Origin: Alphaproteobacteria bacterium
GTDB taxonomy: Bacteria > Pseudomonadota > Alphaproteobacteria > MPNO01 > UBA2964
Reading direction: 5' to 3'
Length of the DNA: 64,000 bases
Assembly (NCBI GenBank): GCA_012103315.1
Contig: WLWZ01000003.1
Coordinates: forward strand, 186,001-250,000
Shown here: positions 1 to 9,723 of the stretch, piece after piece
How positions within the stretch are numbered: position 1 is the stretch's first letter
Layout of the letters: each line of letters begins with the position of its first letter
Position numbers and translations under genes: made by a program
Notes under the pieces: model-generated
Seen by the model: the letters and a program-made list of their open reading frames with translations, nothing else
Database searches by the model: none
What the model was told of the DNA's origin: nothing

Positions 1-2310
1 CCCAATGCGGCGGGGAGGGGCAGCGATAGTTTCTCGCCAATCAGCTGGGACAAAGCGCTCGACATCATTGTCGCGCAGATAGAGAAAATTCACGACAAGT
101 ATGGCTCGATGGAGCCTGTACTCGTCCAAGCCGATGGCCACGGCCAGAGCGGCTATCTGCAATCGCTGCATTTCTGGGGCCATTACCTGTTCGACATGCT
201 CCGTGAGCATAAGGGCTGGGGTTGGTGGACCCAACAAGTGCGCAATCCCGATAGCTGGGAAGGCTATTACTGGGGCGCCAAACATGTCTGGGGCTTCGAT
301 GACACACTCGGCGAGCCCTATCAAGACGCCGTCTGGGACGATGTGCTCGAACATTCCGAAATGGTCATCTTTTCCGGCAATGATCCGGAAGCCACCGGCT
401 TTGGCATGTCAGGCTCAGTGGCTCTGGAAATGCCGAAATGGCTCAAGAAGGCAGGCATCAAAATCGTCGCCATCGCGCCCGATCTTAACCATGCGGCAGC
501 GGTTCACGCCGACACCTGGATACCGATTAAACCCAATACAGACGCCGCGCTATATCTTGCCATTGCGCATGTGTGGATCGCCGAAGGCACCTACGACAAA
601 TCCTATATCGACACCCATACGGTAGGATTTGAGGCGTTAAAAGCGCATGTGGCCGGCAAGGACGACAGCATAGAGAAAACACCGAAATGGGCCTCCAGGG
701 TCACTGGCATTCCGGTGCCGACTATTAAGGCCCTGGCGCGGGAATGGGCGGCCAAGAAAACGACCGTTTCGGTTTACTTCGGTGGCCCCAAGATACGCGG
801 CACGCTCTCTCACCTGACCGCCCGGATGGAAGCCTACGTGCTGGCGATGCAGGGGTTTGGCAGCCCTGGGCGTCAGTTCCTGCGCACCGGTGCACCGTCA
901 TTTTACAAAAAATCACTAGCCCAGGTGCCACGCTACCCAGAGGTTGATTTTCACGGCCTCGCTTTTAGCCCGATGATTGAATACGCGATCGGGCACGGTC
1001 CCAAATCGCCGGTCTTTATCCCCCGCACGCTAGCGGCAGAGGCTATCCAGCAACGCAAAATTAGCTGGAAAAGCACCACGGCTGCGCTCGCCAAGGCCGA
1101 AGACCAGTTTGAGAGCTATCGCTATCCACCGACCGATGATCATCCCGGTATCCGTATGGTGTGGAACGAGAATGGCAGCCAGCCAGGCAGCTGGGGTCAC
1201 GGCAATAACTGGCTGGAAGCATTACGCAGCGACAATCTCGATTTTGTTGTCGGCGTTCACCCGTGGCTGGAAAACGATCTGACCTATTCCGATCTCATCC
1301 TCCCTGCGCAGACCAACTATGAGCATGAAGACCTTGTCGTCGTACAGCGCAGTGACATTCTGGCCCTATTCTATCAAGAAGCCGCAATTGAGCCTGTTGG
1401 CGAATCCAAAAGCGATTATGAAATCCATCGGATGGTTGGCCAACGGCTGGGGCTGGATGATGCCTTCCCACCTGCCGATGATTGGCTCAAGAAATCCTAT
1501 GAAGGCACGCTTGCGTTCACTCGAGATGAGCTGTCTTGGGAAGATTTCAAGAAGCAGAAACACGTCATCTATGACTGCCCGACCTGGGAAGAATGGGTCG
1601 AGATCAAGAAGGAACAAGGCTATAGCGAGCATACTGGCGGACAGCATTGGTTCTGGAATAAAGCCGATGGGTTGCAGACACCCAGCGGCAAGATCGAGTT
1701 TGTTTCCGAACGTATCGCCAAGCTGGACCCTGACAGTGTCGAGCGCCCGCCGCTCGCCAAATGGATTGCCCATTCGGAACAGGCAGATTCAGAGAAGGCC
1801 AAAACCTATCCACTCACCGTGATGACCAACCATCCGAAATATCGCTTTCACGTTCAGGGTGACGATATCGAATGGATCCGCGAACTCGGTAAGATGCGTG
1901 GCGAAGACGGTGCTTTTTACGAACCTTGCTGGGTACATCCCGATGACGCTGCGGAGCGCAACATAATACAGGGTGACATCATTATGGCGCATAATGATCG
2001 CGGTGCGATCCTGTTTGGCGCGGTGATCACGGAACGAATTATTCCCGGCGCGCTCTCTATCGACCATGGGGCCAAGATTGATTTTGTTCTACTGGATAAC
2101 CGCAAGGTAGATCGCGGCGGCTGCATCAATTTGATTGCACCGACCGTGCAGGAAAAATATGAAAAAGGGGCGGAAATCGCGATCCCCGAAATGAATATCA
2201 GTGGTTTTCTGGTTGAGGTCGAAAAGATCGATCCTTCGCGGATCGAGCCAGGTATTGGTATGAATTACGATGAATTGGTCCGCGGCAGAAAATCCGGAGA
2301 CGCCGCATGA
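1..2310 (+). CDS. Molybdopterin oxidoreductase catalytic subunit, transhydroxylase-like (5' partial)
   Basis: DMSO-reductase-superfamily catalytic subunit expected to hold a bis-MGD molybdenum cofactor. The frame is open from base 1; the residues before the first ATG (SPISWDKALDII, about codons 12-23) are typical of the family, so the gene begins outside the window. About 770 residues are visible. The C-terminal quarter (YRFHVQGDD, then a beta-rich region with PGALSIDHGAKID) is the molybdopterin-dinucleotide-binding domain. It overlaps the next gene by 4 bases (ATGA), so the two are co-translated. The partner carries three to four [4Fe-4S] clusters plus a Cna-like tail, as in Pelobacter pyrogallol-phloroglucinol transhydroxylase, so a non-redox or hydroxyl-transfer reaction on a phenolic substrate is a reasonable guess. 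Other DMSO-reductase-family activities are not excluded. Family call firm, substrate unknown. Confidence 0.85.
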   Translation, partial: PNAAGRGSDSFSPISWDKALDIIVAQIEKIHDKYGSMEPVLVQADGHGQSGYLQSLHFWGHYLFDMLREHKGWGWWTQQVRNPDSWEGYYWGAKHVWGFDDTLGEPYQDAVWDDVLEHSEMVIFSGNDPEATGFGMSGSVALEMPKWLKKAGIKIVAIAPDLNHAAAVHADTWIPIKPNTDAALYLAIAHVWIAEGTYDKSYIDTHTVGFEALKAHVAGKDDSIEKTPKWASRVTGIPVPTIKALAREWAAKKTTVSVYFGGPKIRGTLSHLTARMEAYVLAMQGFGSPGRQFLRTGAPSFYKKSLAQVPRYPEVDFHGLAFSPMIEYAIGHGPKSPVFIPRTLAAEAIQQRKISWKSTTAALAKAEDQFESYRYPPTDDHPGIRMVWNENGSQPGSWGHGNNWLEALRSDNLDFVVGVHPWLENDLTYSDLILPAQTNYEHEDLVVVQRSDILALFYQEAAIEPVGESKSDYEIHRMVGQRLGLDDAFPPADDWLKKSYEGTLAFTRDELSWEDFKKQKHVIYDCPTWEEWVEIKKEQGYSEHTGGQHWFWNKADGLQTPSGKIEFVSERIAKLDPDSVERPPLAKWIAHSEQADSEKAKTYPLTVMTNHPKYRFHVQGDDIEWIRELGKMRGEDGAFYEPCWVHPDDAAERNIIQGDIIMAHNDRGAILFGAVITERIIPGALSIDHGAKIDFVLLDNRKVDRGGCINLIAPTVQEKYEKGAEIAIPEMNISGFLVEVEKIDPSRIEPGIGMNYDELVRGRKSGDAA

Positions 2311-3116
2311 GCCAGAAAAATTTCCTCATCGATGTCGACAAATGCACGGGTTGCAATCTATGTGTCGTCGCCTGCAAGGATGAGCATGTCGATAGCAGCT
2401 ATACCCCGTGGACAAAGCCGCAACCCGAAGGCGGTCAATTCTGGATGAACGTCAAGCCGGTCGAGCGCGGCACCATCCCCCGGGTTCGAATGAACTTCCT
2501 GCCAACCATGTGCCAGCATTGCGAAGACGCCCCCTGCATTTCCTCCTGCCCTGAAGAGGCAATCAAGACACGCGAGGACGGTCTGGTGTGGATTGATGCA
2601 GAACTGTGTACAGGATGCGGCGATTGCCAGCCCGCCTGCCCCTACGATGTGATCTATAAGAACGACGATCTCAACATTGCCCAAAAATGCACTGGCTGCG
2701 CCCATCGAGTAGATGAAGGCGATCTACCGCGCTGTGTTGATGTCTGCCCGCATGAGGCTATTTCGTTCGGCGACGACTTGGACACGGCAGAGCTCCTACA
2801 CCCTGAGTTCGACGCAAAGCCCCGCGTCTATTGGAAAGGCCTTCCCAAACCCTGGGTCACCGGCATGGTGGTCGATAGTAACAAGGATGAGGTCGTTATC
2901 CGTGCCACAGTCACCGCGACGGACCTCAAAGACGGCACCTCGATTAACACAAGTTCTGATGAATTTGGGGAATTCTGGCTAAAAGACCTGACACCCGATC
3001 ATGAATACCGCATCGAGATCTGCCACGCGGTCTTCGAAAACTATTCAGATACCGTGACCACCACCAGCGACTGTGAATTGGGCACAATAGCGTTGAGGAC
3101 CAAATCAAACAGGTAG
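2307..3116 (+). CDS. 4Fe-4S ferredoxin-type subunit with C-terminal Cna/CarboxypepD_reg-like domain
   Basis: Electron-transfer or structural subunit of the molybdoenzyme encoded just upstream (4-base overlap). It has 269 residues. Cysteine clusters run along residues 1-150: CTGCNLCVVAC, CQHCEDAPCISSC, CTGCGDCQPAC and CTGCAHRVDEGDLPRC. This is the NrfC/DmsB-type four-motif pattern. Residues from about 185 to the end (PKPWVTGMVVD, IRATVTATDL, EYRIEICHAVFE) form a transthyretin/Cna-like beta domain. That addition is rare in DmsB proteins but known in the small subunit of pyrogallol-phloroglucinol transhydroxylase (about 274 residues). No signal peptide is visible, so the complex is probably cytoplasmic. 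The gene ends 3 bases from the convergent antiporter gene. Confidence 0.87.
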   Translation: MSQKNFLIDVDKCTGCNLCVVACKDEHVDSSYTPWTKPQPEGGQFWMNVKPVERGTIPRVRMNFLPTMCQHCEDAPCISSCPEEAIKTREDGLVWIDAELCTGCGDCQPACPYDVIYKNDDLNIAQKCTGCAHRVDEGDLPRCVDVCPHEAISFGDDLDTAELLHPEFDAKPRVYWKGLPKPWVTGMVVDSNKDEVVIRATVTATDLKDGTSINTSSDEFGEFWLKDLTPDHEYRIEICHAVFENYSDTVTTTSDCELGTIALRTKSNR

Positions 3117-3119
3117 CAG

Positions 3120-4370
3120 TTACAAAACTGCGCGTTCAACCAGTTTCTTGATACTCAGCCCTTGGACGATGATGGAAAACAAGACCACGCCATAGGTAAT
3201 GCTGAGGATCGTCGCTTTGTATTCAACCTCCGGCAGAGACAATGCCAGTGCCACCGCGATGCCGCCGCGCAGACCACTCCATATCAAGACAAGCACGGCG
3301 CCCTTTTTGAAGTTTTGCCAGCGCGCCAGAATGGCCAATGGTACGGAAACACTCAGTGCCCGAGCAGCGAGGACAACCGGAATAGCGATCAGCGCAAACC
3401 ACAAATGTTCAAAACTGTCGGCAATGACCAGAACCTCGAGGCCAATCAGCAGGAACAGAACCGAATTCAGGATTTCATCCATCAATGTCCAGAACTGTTC
3501 GACCCCTTCACGGGTGTGATCACTCATCGCGTATTTCACGCCATGATTACCAATGAACAGACCAGCAATTACCATCGCGATAGGCCCGCTAAGATGGAGA
3601 AACAGAGCCAACGAATAGGTGACCATGACCAGTGCCAAGGTAATCAAGACTTCGAGGCTAATCTCGTTGATGCCATGCATCGCGCGATATCCGATATACC
3701 CCGCAGCAAATCCCAACACGGCACCACCCACAGCTTCGGTGAAAAATAACTTGGCGATTGTGACAGCATCCATATCACTGGACTGTCCGGCACTGCCGAC
3801 CGCGATGGCGACAACAACGGTGAAGACCACCACGCCAATCCCGTCATTAAACAAAGACTCGCCCGCCATCGTCGCTTTCAGAGTATCCGGCACTTTCACC
3901 GTTTTAAACAGACCGAGTACCGCAACGGGATCAGTTGGGCTGATTAACGCACCAAAGACCAACGCCCAGATAAAGGGAAAATTGACCCCCGCCATGCCGA
4001 AGACAAACCACATGGCACCGCCGATCAGGAAGGTCGACATCATCGTTCCAATGCAGGCCATCGTCGTGATCGTCCAGCGCCGGGCTTTCAGTGCCGACAT
4101 GTCCGCATGCAGCGCACCGGCAAACAGCATGAAACTCAACATGCCATGCATCAACGTCTCGTTGAAATCGATCTTTCGCAGAATCCCGGTGACATCCCGG
4201 CCTATATTCAACGCCGGGCTGATCAAATCAGCGACGATTATAATAAGAGAGGCCACGAGGGCGATCACCACCAGACCAATGGTATGTGGTAGGTGCAAAT
4301 AACGGTGATTCAAATAGCCAAAGAAAGCCGAGAGACCGACCAAAATTGCGGCAATAGTGAAAATGCTCAT
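3120..4370 (-). CDS. Sodium/proton antiporter, CPA1 (NhaP) family
   Basis: Inner-membrane monovalent cation/H+ antiporter of 416 residues with about 12 hydrophobic segments spread over its whole length. The CPA1 hallmark ESLFNDG lies near residue 170 and follows a conserved SPTDPVAVL segment; the ND pair is the ion-binding site of electroneutral exchangers. A short C-terminus without TrkA or cyclic-nucleotide domains argues for the simple NhaP form. It is the last gene of a long minus-strand run and stops 3 bases from the convergent ferredoxin gene. The cation, Na+ or K+, cannot be read from the sequence. Confidence 0.88.
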   Translation of the reverse strand: MSIFTIAAILVGLSAFFGYLNHRYLHLPHTIGLVVIALVASLIIIVADLISPALNIGRDVTGILRKIDFNETLMHGMLSFMLFAGALHADMSALKARRWTITTMACIGTMMSTFLIGGAMWFVFGMAGVNFPFIWALVFGALISPTDPVAVLGLFKTVKVPDTLKATMAGESLFNDGIGVVVFTVVVAIAVGSAGQSSDMDAVTIAKLFFTEAVGGAVLGFAAGYIGYRAMHGINEISLEVLITLALVMVTYSLALFLHLSGPIAMVIAGLFIGNHGVKYAMSDHTREGVEQFWTLMDEILNSVLFLLIGLEVLVIADSFEHLWFALIAIPVVLAARALSVSVPLAILARWQNFKKGAVLVLIWSGLRGGIAVALALSLPEVEYKATILSITYGVVLFSIIVQGLSIKKLVERAVL

Positions 4371-4421
4371 TTGTTAAAAGGCTTGGTTAAAATCATGGTT
4401 AGGTGTAATCGAGAGCCTATA

Positions 4422-5369
4422 TTACCGGATTCTACGAAGCGTTTTAATTACCCATTCAGGCATCATTCGCCTCGCACAGATTTTTACTACAGATTTTCTG
4501 TCTGATGCTGCCGATTCCGACAACCGTTTTTGCAAGTGATCGAGCTGTTGTTGAACATTTATCGTGGGTCCAACATCAACCTGTTTGCCGTTATGGGTAT
4601 TATCTTTGCGCCGAAACAGCCCCCAGATCTCCCCTTCTGCGCCAAAGATTTCCGCGACAAGACCTGCTTTTTCACAGATTTGAAGAAATGTCGTTGAGTT
4701 AAAATAATAAAGGTGTACCGGACGAAAGAAATCCGTCCGCATTCGAGTTCCCTTGGGAATACGCATACAGTTTGGCACGACAATGTAGGCATACCCATTA
4801 TTCGACAAAGATTTTTCAATTTTCTTTAGTGCATCCATCGGGTCAAGCATGTGTTCGAGCGTATGTCGAAAAATGATCAGATCGAAACCCGAGTTATCAA
4901 TCTTAGCAGGCCAACTCTCTGAGACGTTGGTAGCAATAACCTCCACGCCGTACGAAGATTCGAGATGTTCTCTATCTCTCGGTGAGTGCTCGATTGCGGT
5001 CATGCTAATTCCAGGAAACCGTTTCTGGAGCATTTCGAACCCCCACCCTCTACCAGCACCTATATCAAGAACCGATTTAATGACGTTCGGATAGCTGTCG
5101 CCAATTCGCGACCACATAATGTCGGCTCTCCGGCTACTCCGTCGTTCAATTTTCTCATCATCGGAATCTTCGCCGTAAACACCTGAAAACCATTGGTCAT
5201 TGATCGCGGCATATTCTGCTGCCACAGGATGCGGTGACACAGATACCAGACCGCAGCTATTACAAACTACAACGGGCCAATTCACCGTTGGGATGCGGGG
5301 GGCCCGCATAGATGTCAAAGACGTATGCTCACGGTTGTCACAAACGACGCATGGGGTAAAGGTAGGCAT
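4422..5369 (-). CDS. Class I SAM-dependent methyltransferase with N-terminal zinc-ribbon-like motif
   Basis: Soluble methyltransferase of 315 residues. Residues 7-40 contain two CxxC pairs (CVVCDN and CNSCGL) typical of the zinc-ribbon start of the Methyltransf_13/23-type sugar or small-molecule C-methyltransferases. The SAM-binding motif I is VLDIGAGRGWG near residue 98, followed by a motif II acidic residue (TAIEHS) and an FRHTLEHMLDP segment. The acceptor is unknown. Base composition is more AT-rich than the secretion genes upstream, which may mean separate acquisition. It lies 64 bases downstream of the alpha/beta hydrolase on the same strand. Confidence 0.82.
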   Translation of the reverse strand: MPTFTPCVVCDNREHTSLTSMRAPRIPTVNWPVVVCNSCGLVSVSPHPVAAEYAAINDQWFSGVYGEDSDDEKIERRSSRRADIMWSRIGDSYPNVIKSVLDIGAGRGWGFEMLQKRFPGISMTAIEHSPRDREHLESSYGVEVIATNVSESWPAKIDNSGFDLIIFRHTLEHMLDPMDALKKIEKSLSNNGYAYIVVPNCMRIPKGTRMRTDFFRPVHLYYFNSTTFLQICEKAGLVAEIFGAEGEIWGLFRRKDNTHNGKQVDVGPTINVQQQLDHLQKRLSESAASDRKSVVKICARRMMPEWVIKTLRRIR

Positions 5370-5433
5370 GCGTCAGTTCTGCCACATAAAAGTCGATTCA
5401 GCACAAAAAATTCGTTATCGCAGTGCTTATATA

Positions 5434-6147
5434 TTACGCAACCTCGATCAGAATTTCTGTTAACTCGTCGGGCATTTCAACCATGATGTCATGATGGCAG
5501 GGCAAATCAAACAATCGCCAAGAAGGATCTGACTTGCGCGCTTCGTAGCTGGCGACGAAAGCCGGATTATTGTACCCCCTCGATAGAATAAACGACTTCA
5601 TGGGCACCCGATCACGGGCACCGGTGAGCCGTATCGGTTGCAGTGACACCCCGATAGGCTGTGGCGTCAGCTTGGAGTCTACCCAGGCAAGGTCGTCGCC
5701 TGTGAGGCCATACTGCGCCGCCGATCCAGCAATACGCGAATGCTCACCTGCGGCCAATGCCCTCTCAACAGCCTCTTTAGAACCCGGTGATTGTGTGTCA
5801 GTACCCTGGTCACCATCCTCCGGCATGAAGGCGTCCAGATAAACGATTGAGGTAATCTCATCTGGCACCTGTTCCACTACACCAGAGATCACCCAACCTC
5901 CATAAGAATGCCCGCAAAGTACGACGTCCGTAAGCTCTTCCCATTTTATTACATTGACGACATCTGTAATGTGGGTATCGAGATTTACATCGGCACTCAT
6001 TAGATGTGAGCGCTCACCGACGCCGGTCAAGGTTGGTGTAAAGACCTTATGTCCCAAAGCGCGGAGACGATCCGCCACCCGTACCCAGCACCATCCCCCA
6101 TGGGCAGTGCCATGTACGAGAACAAACGTTTTTGAATCAGTACTCAT
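5434..6147 (-). CDS. Alpha/beta hydrolase (EstC/salicylate-esterase-like)
   Basis: Alpha/beta-fold hydrolase of 237 residues, the usual size of the plant HNL/MES-like esterase group that includes bacterial EstC and pyrethroid esterases. Visible motifs are the oxyanion segment FVLVHGTAHGGWCW at residues 8-21, the nucleophile elbow GHSYGG near residue 79, an acid in YLDAFMPEDG and a terminal histidine region (PCHHDIM). Its ATG is only 7 bases after the stop of the S2P/HlyD fusion gene, so it sits in the same transcript as the export genes. It might process the exported material or be an unrelated hitch-hiker. Substrate unknown. Confidence 0.82.
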   Translation of the reverse strand: MSTDSKTFVLVHGTAHGGWCWVRVADRLRALGHKVFTPTLTGVGERSHLMSADVNLDTHITDVVNVIKWEELTDVVLCGHSYGGWVISGVVEQVPDEITSIVYLDAFMPEDGDQGTDTQSPGSKEAVERALAAGEHSRIAGSAAQYGLTGDDLAWVDSKLTPQPIGVSLQPIRLTGARDRVPMKSFILSRGYNNPAFVASYEARKSDPSWRLFDLPCHHDIMVEMPDELTEILIEVA

Positions 6148-6154
6148 TGCGTTT

Positions 6155-8323
6155 TCAAAACCCGCTTTCCCTAATCAGGACGGCAGCGACCGATTGCCAG
6201 GCGCGGTCTATAAGCCGCGTCGCCGGCCCATCCAAGATTACCCAGCCACGTCTAACCTGTTTCGGGGCGCCGTCTGCCCGATCAATTTTCAAGATCATTC
6301 GGTAAACAGGTGTGTCAGGGCTAAGATCCCCTGCTGGCCCAGTACGCACCTCAATATCACCACCATGCTCGCTGGAAAGCGCGAGACGCTCAAAACGGTG
6401 CGTTGCGGTGGTGTCGATTGCTGTGACGGTCACCGGTGAGGGATCGCCAGTATCCGCCTCGACATAGAATTTTCCCTTTGTCCCTACTAGCACACGATTG
6501 AGATCTGCAGCACCAAGATAGGCCTCAATCAAGGCCGGACCATCGGCAACAATGATCGCAAGTCGATCATCCTTGCCAACCCAACGTCCGGCAATCATGC
6601 CATCGCCTACCTCCGCGACAACACCCTCAACGGATGAAACGATAGTGAGTCGCGACAGCTCTCGAATATGGCCATCCCGTTCTGCCAACGATTTAGCAAG
6701 TCTTTCCCGCAAAACGCCACCGCGTTCCCGCAACTCAGTTTGAGTACGCTCGCGTTGAATCTGCAGTTGTAACGTTTTTATGCGACGTTCTGCCTGAATC
6801 GTCAGAAAATTTAAATCAGGCGCTGATAATGAAACGACAGGCATTCCGGCAGAAACCCGATCACCAACCGAAACAGAGAGCTGCGTTAATCTGGATTCAA
6901 AGGGTGGATAGACCGCCTGAGTGTGACGCGCCAGCAACAGGGCAGGCGCTTGAATGGTCGTGTTCCACGGCACCACTGCGAGAACACATAGCCCACCTAA
7001 TATGAGTAAAGTGATGACAAGATTGAAATTCAGTCGAAACAAGGTACGGCGCTCCCACCAACGGCGAAACTCTCGCCAGATCGGTAACATGATAAAAAAT
7101 ATGATCTCCGCCGCCATCAAAAAGATGCCAAGCGCCTTAAACACCATGTAGTACACGAGAACGGCGATACCAATAAACAGGATGAGCCGATATAGCCAAG
7201 TTCCCCAGGCATAGAAAATCAGGAAACCTCGAAGACGATCCGGTAAGACTTCAGGACAAGCTTCCTTGAATCCGAACAGCGTTTTTCGGAGTCGCCATCG
7301 TGCAAGCGCGAAACTGCGATCTTGTAAATTCTCAATACCCAATGCATCCGATAGTAGGTAATACCCGTCAAACCGCATAAACGGATTGAGGTTTACCGCG
7401 AGGGTCGCGATCCAGGTGACAGCGGCCAGTGCAAAGACCGCGCCTTGAATCTGTCCAGGTGGCAGCAGCAGCCACAAATTCAGGGCAAACGCCGCTAGCA
7501 TCAGTTCAGCTGCCATACCGGCACCACCGATTTCCAGCCGCGCCCGCCGATTGGTCAACTTCCAGGCTTCAGATGTATCAGTGTAAAGCACGGGCCACAA
7601 AACCATTAGGGCAATGCCCATCGACGGAACACGTAGGCCATGCTTCGCCGCCACTAATCCATGACCGAGCTCGTGCAGAATCTTGGCAAAGATGATCGCC
7701 GCGCCATAGAGGACCGCGCCCTCTCCCGTCACGAATTCTGGTGCTGAACTGATAAAGGCGTCCCATTGGCGCAGAACCATTATGCCGCCAAATAACGCGA
7801 AAATTATTGTCCAGTTCAGTGCGGCGCGCGTCATCAACAGCCGTGCGACGGGCATTAGTGCCTTTAGCAGAGTATCGGGTCGCAATAAATGCAGACGAAT
7901 GAACAGATAGTTATGGAGCAACCACGTTGTCCAATGGCGTTTCAGAGCCTGTAACGCCCCGCGCCAGGCCCCTTTGCCCTGCTCACCTGTCAGCAACAGG
8001 AGTCCGCTCATGCTGAGAAATTCACGAACTGCAATAACATCCTGATCACTGATTTTTGCCGCGGTCTCACGGGTAATTTGTTCGACGATTAATTCTACCG
8101 ACCGTAAACGCCAACGCCGTAAGATTTCAAACTCTACCCAGCCAATTCGAAAAAACTTATTTCGCGCACGATCCTGAAGAACCCAGGACGGCGAACCATC
8201 CGCTAGTCTCGCTGCCGGATGAATGTCGACATCCTCACGCAATGGCGGCAGTGGCGGGATCGCGGTCGGTGTTTCTCCTGCTTGAGAGATATCCCCAAGA
8301 ATTGACCCTGCTTCCGTGGCCAT
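6155..8323 (-). CDS. Membrane fusion of PqqD-like domain, site-2-protease-like (M50) domain and HlyD adaptor
   Basis: Polytopic inner-membrane protein of 722 residues. Residues about 35-110 resemble a PqqD-type winged-helix. Transmembrane segments follow, with the zinc-binding motif HELGH near residue 216 and the second M50 motif NPFMRFDG near residue 311 (Asp as third ligand). After more membrane helices up to about residue 440, the C-terminal 280 residues form a HlyD-like barrel-sandwich and coiled-coil (QAERRIKTLQLQIQRERT). Proteins of this layout occur beside HlyD and TolC genes, yet no ABC ATPase is present here. It lies 14 bases downstream of the GAF/HlyD gene, same transcript. Whether it cleaves substrates or acts purely as an export channel component is unknown. 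Confidence 0.85.
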   Translation of the reverse strand: MATEAGSILGDISQAGETPTAIPPLPPLREDVDIHPAARLADGSPSWVLQDRARNKFFRIGWVEFEILRRWRLRSVELIVEQITRETAAKISDQDVIAVREFLSMSGLLLLTGEQGKGAWRGALQALKRHWTTWLLHNYLFIRLHLLRPDTLLKALMPVARLLMTRAALNWTIIFALFGGIMVLRQWDAFISSAPEFVTGEGAVLYGAAIIFAKILHELGHGLVAAKHGLRVPSMGIALMVLWPVLYTDTSEAWKLTNRRARLEIGGAGMAAELMLAAFALNLWLLLPPGQIQGAVFALAAVTWIATLAVNLNPFMRFDGYYLLSDALGIENLQDRSFALARWRLRKTLFGFKEACPEVLPDRLRGFLIFYAWGTWLYRLILFIGIAVLVYYMVFKALGIFLMAAEIIFFIMLPIWREFRRWWERRTLFRLNFNLVITLLILGGLCVLAVVPWNTTIQAPALLLARHTQAVYPPFESRLTQLSVSVGDRVSAGMPVVSLSAPDLNFLTIQAERRIKTLQLQIQRERTQTELRERGGVLRERLAKSLAERDGHIRELSRLTIVSSVEGVVAEVGDGMIAGRWVGKDDRLAIIVADGPALIEAYLGAADLNRVLVGTKGKFYVEADTGDPSPVTVTAIDTTATHRFERLALSSEHGGDIEVRTGPAGDLSPDTPVYRMILKIDRADGAPKQVRRGWVILDGPATRLIDRAWQSVAAVLIRESGF

Positions 8324-8337
8324 TTCCTGGAGCCCTG

Positions 8338-9720
8338 CTAGAAACCAACAGTGCGGCGAAGCGCAGCGATCGGCCGGCGCATGATAAAGAGGAACAACGA
8401 TACCTTTTCGCCATATACTTTCGCTGTCCCCTGCAATCCGATACGCGGAATTGATGCATTATCAACAAGTTTTGCCTTAACCCGATAGGCCAGCACTTTG
8501 GTCGAAGTTAGCTCGGCTTCATAAGCCGCCCGTACCAACTCTGCCTTCACCGGGTTCAACGGATCAGTATCAAGAAACAGAAGCACCTCGGCCCCAGGTT
8601 TAAGACTAATCGCATCATTCACCGGCACCCACACAGTCAACTCCAGTGCTGTTGGGTCAGCGATTGCCATGACCTTTTCCCCGAGCCGCATTGGTTTTCC
8701 AAGCCAATCACTCGGATCCGCATATATCGCAATACCAGAGCGTCCTGCAGTTACCACCGCACGTTTCAAGAGCTCCTGTGAATAGTTGAGCTCCGCCTGT
8801 TTTTGAGCGACTTCCGCCGCAAGAAGGGCGACTTCAGCTTTTGACCGTGGATCACTAAACGCCTTTTGGCGGGCTCGCTGGAAGTCAGCCTGCGCAACGG
8901 CAACGGCTTTTTCTGCAACACTGGCTCGATTGCGTAACGACGTCCGATCAAAAGTAATTAACGCCGCCCCTTCTTTGACGGGATCATTAGGCTTTACATG
9001 AAGGGTTTCGATGACGCCATCGATTGGTGCCGTCACAACGAGTGGCTCAAGCGGGGTAATTTCTGCAGGTGCTAACGCGGATTGCCGAATTGGCATAAAC
9101 ATCGCCGCCCCGACCAAAATGAGGGCTGTCAATGATACCCATCTGCCGCGGGATCTGCCGTTCGCGGGGCGTCGTCCGCACCCCCGTGGGTCAAGAGCCC
9201 ACCATGCAAACCCGTACGCGTCAGAGAGACGACGGATCAAGTTGACGTCGCCATCGGCAAAGGGTTCGGGGCGTAACAGAATTACCCCAGCATCAACACT
9301 GCCGTCACGGGGTTTAAATGGGCACCAAATCACATGACCAGGAGTCCATTCTTCCCACTCAGCCGCCACTTTCTTGGGAAGAGATGCTGGGTCGATTACA
9401 TGTGGCGTCGCTGGATTTTCTGTTTTGAGCAATGCGCCAACAAGACGATTAGCCCAGACGACAAACGGTGCCCGTGGATCGGGAACGGGAACACCTGAAA
9501 TAGCGGAGACTTTGGGCCCACGCGCTCCACCCCGTGTCCAAACGATAGCTTGTTCATAGGGCAGAAGCCGATGGGTTTCGTTGGCGGCTATAAACTGGAT
9601 TTCATCACGATCAGCGACATCGCGTAAATCCGCTTCGATCTGCAGTAACGATGCAAGCCGTACCAGACGAGGATCGGAAGCTTCTTCCGTACCAGCAGCT
9701 ACGTTTGGATCCGCCGTCAA
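8338..9720 (-). CDS. HlyD-family periplasmic adaptor with N-terminal GAF-like domain
   Basis: Inner-membrane-anchored adaptor of 460 residues. Residues 10-175 look like a cytoplasmic GAF-type sensor domain. One membrane span follows (VSLTALILVGAAMFMPI, about 193-209). Next come a lipoyl/barrel-sandwich half (APIDGVIETLHVKPNDPVKEG), a coiled-coil (residues 265-320) and a beta domain. The start codon is TTG at 9720, supported by an AGGA sequence about 9 bases upstream and by tight packing (3 bases) after the previous gene. It presumably bridges the S2P/HlyD protein to the TolC-like channel; the sensor domain may gate assembly. Confidence 0.82.
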   Translation of the reverse strand: MTADPNVAAGTEEASDPRLVRLASLLQIEADLRDVADRDEIQFIAANETHRLLPYEQAIVWTRGGARGPKVSAISGVPVPDPRAPFVVWANRLVGALLKTENPATPHVIDPASLPKKVAAEWEEWTPGHVIWCPFKPRDGSVDAGVILLRPEPFADGDVNLIRRLSDAYGFAWWALDPRGCGRRPANGRSRGRWVSLTALILVGAAMFMPIRQSALAPAEITPLEPLVVTAPIDGVIETLHVKPNDPVKEGAALITFDRTSLRNRASVAEKAVAVAQADFQRARQKAFSDPRSKAEVALLAAEVAQKQAELNYSQELLKRAVVTAGRSGIAIYADPSDWLGKPMRLGEKVMAIADPTALELTVWVPVNDAISLKPGAEVLLFLDTDPLNPVKAELVRAAYEAELTSTKVLAYRVKAKLVDNASIPRIGLQGTAKVYGEKVSLFLFIMRRPIAALRRTVGF

Positions 9721-9723
9721 AGC

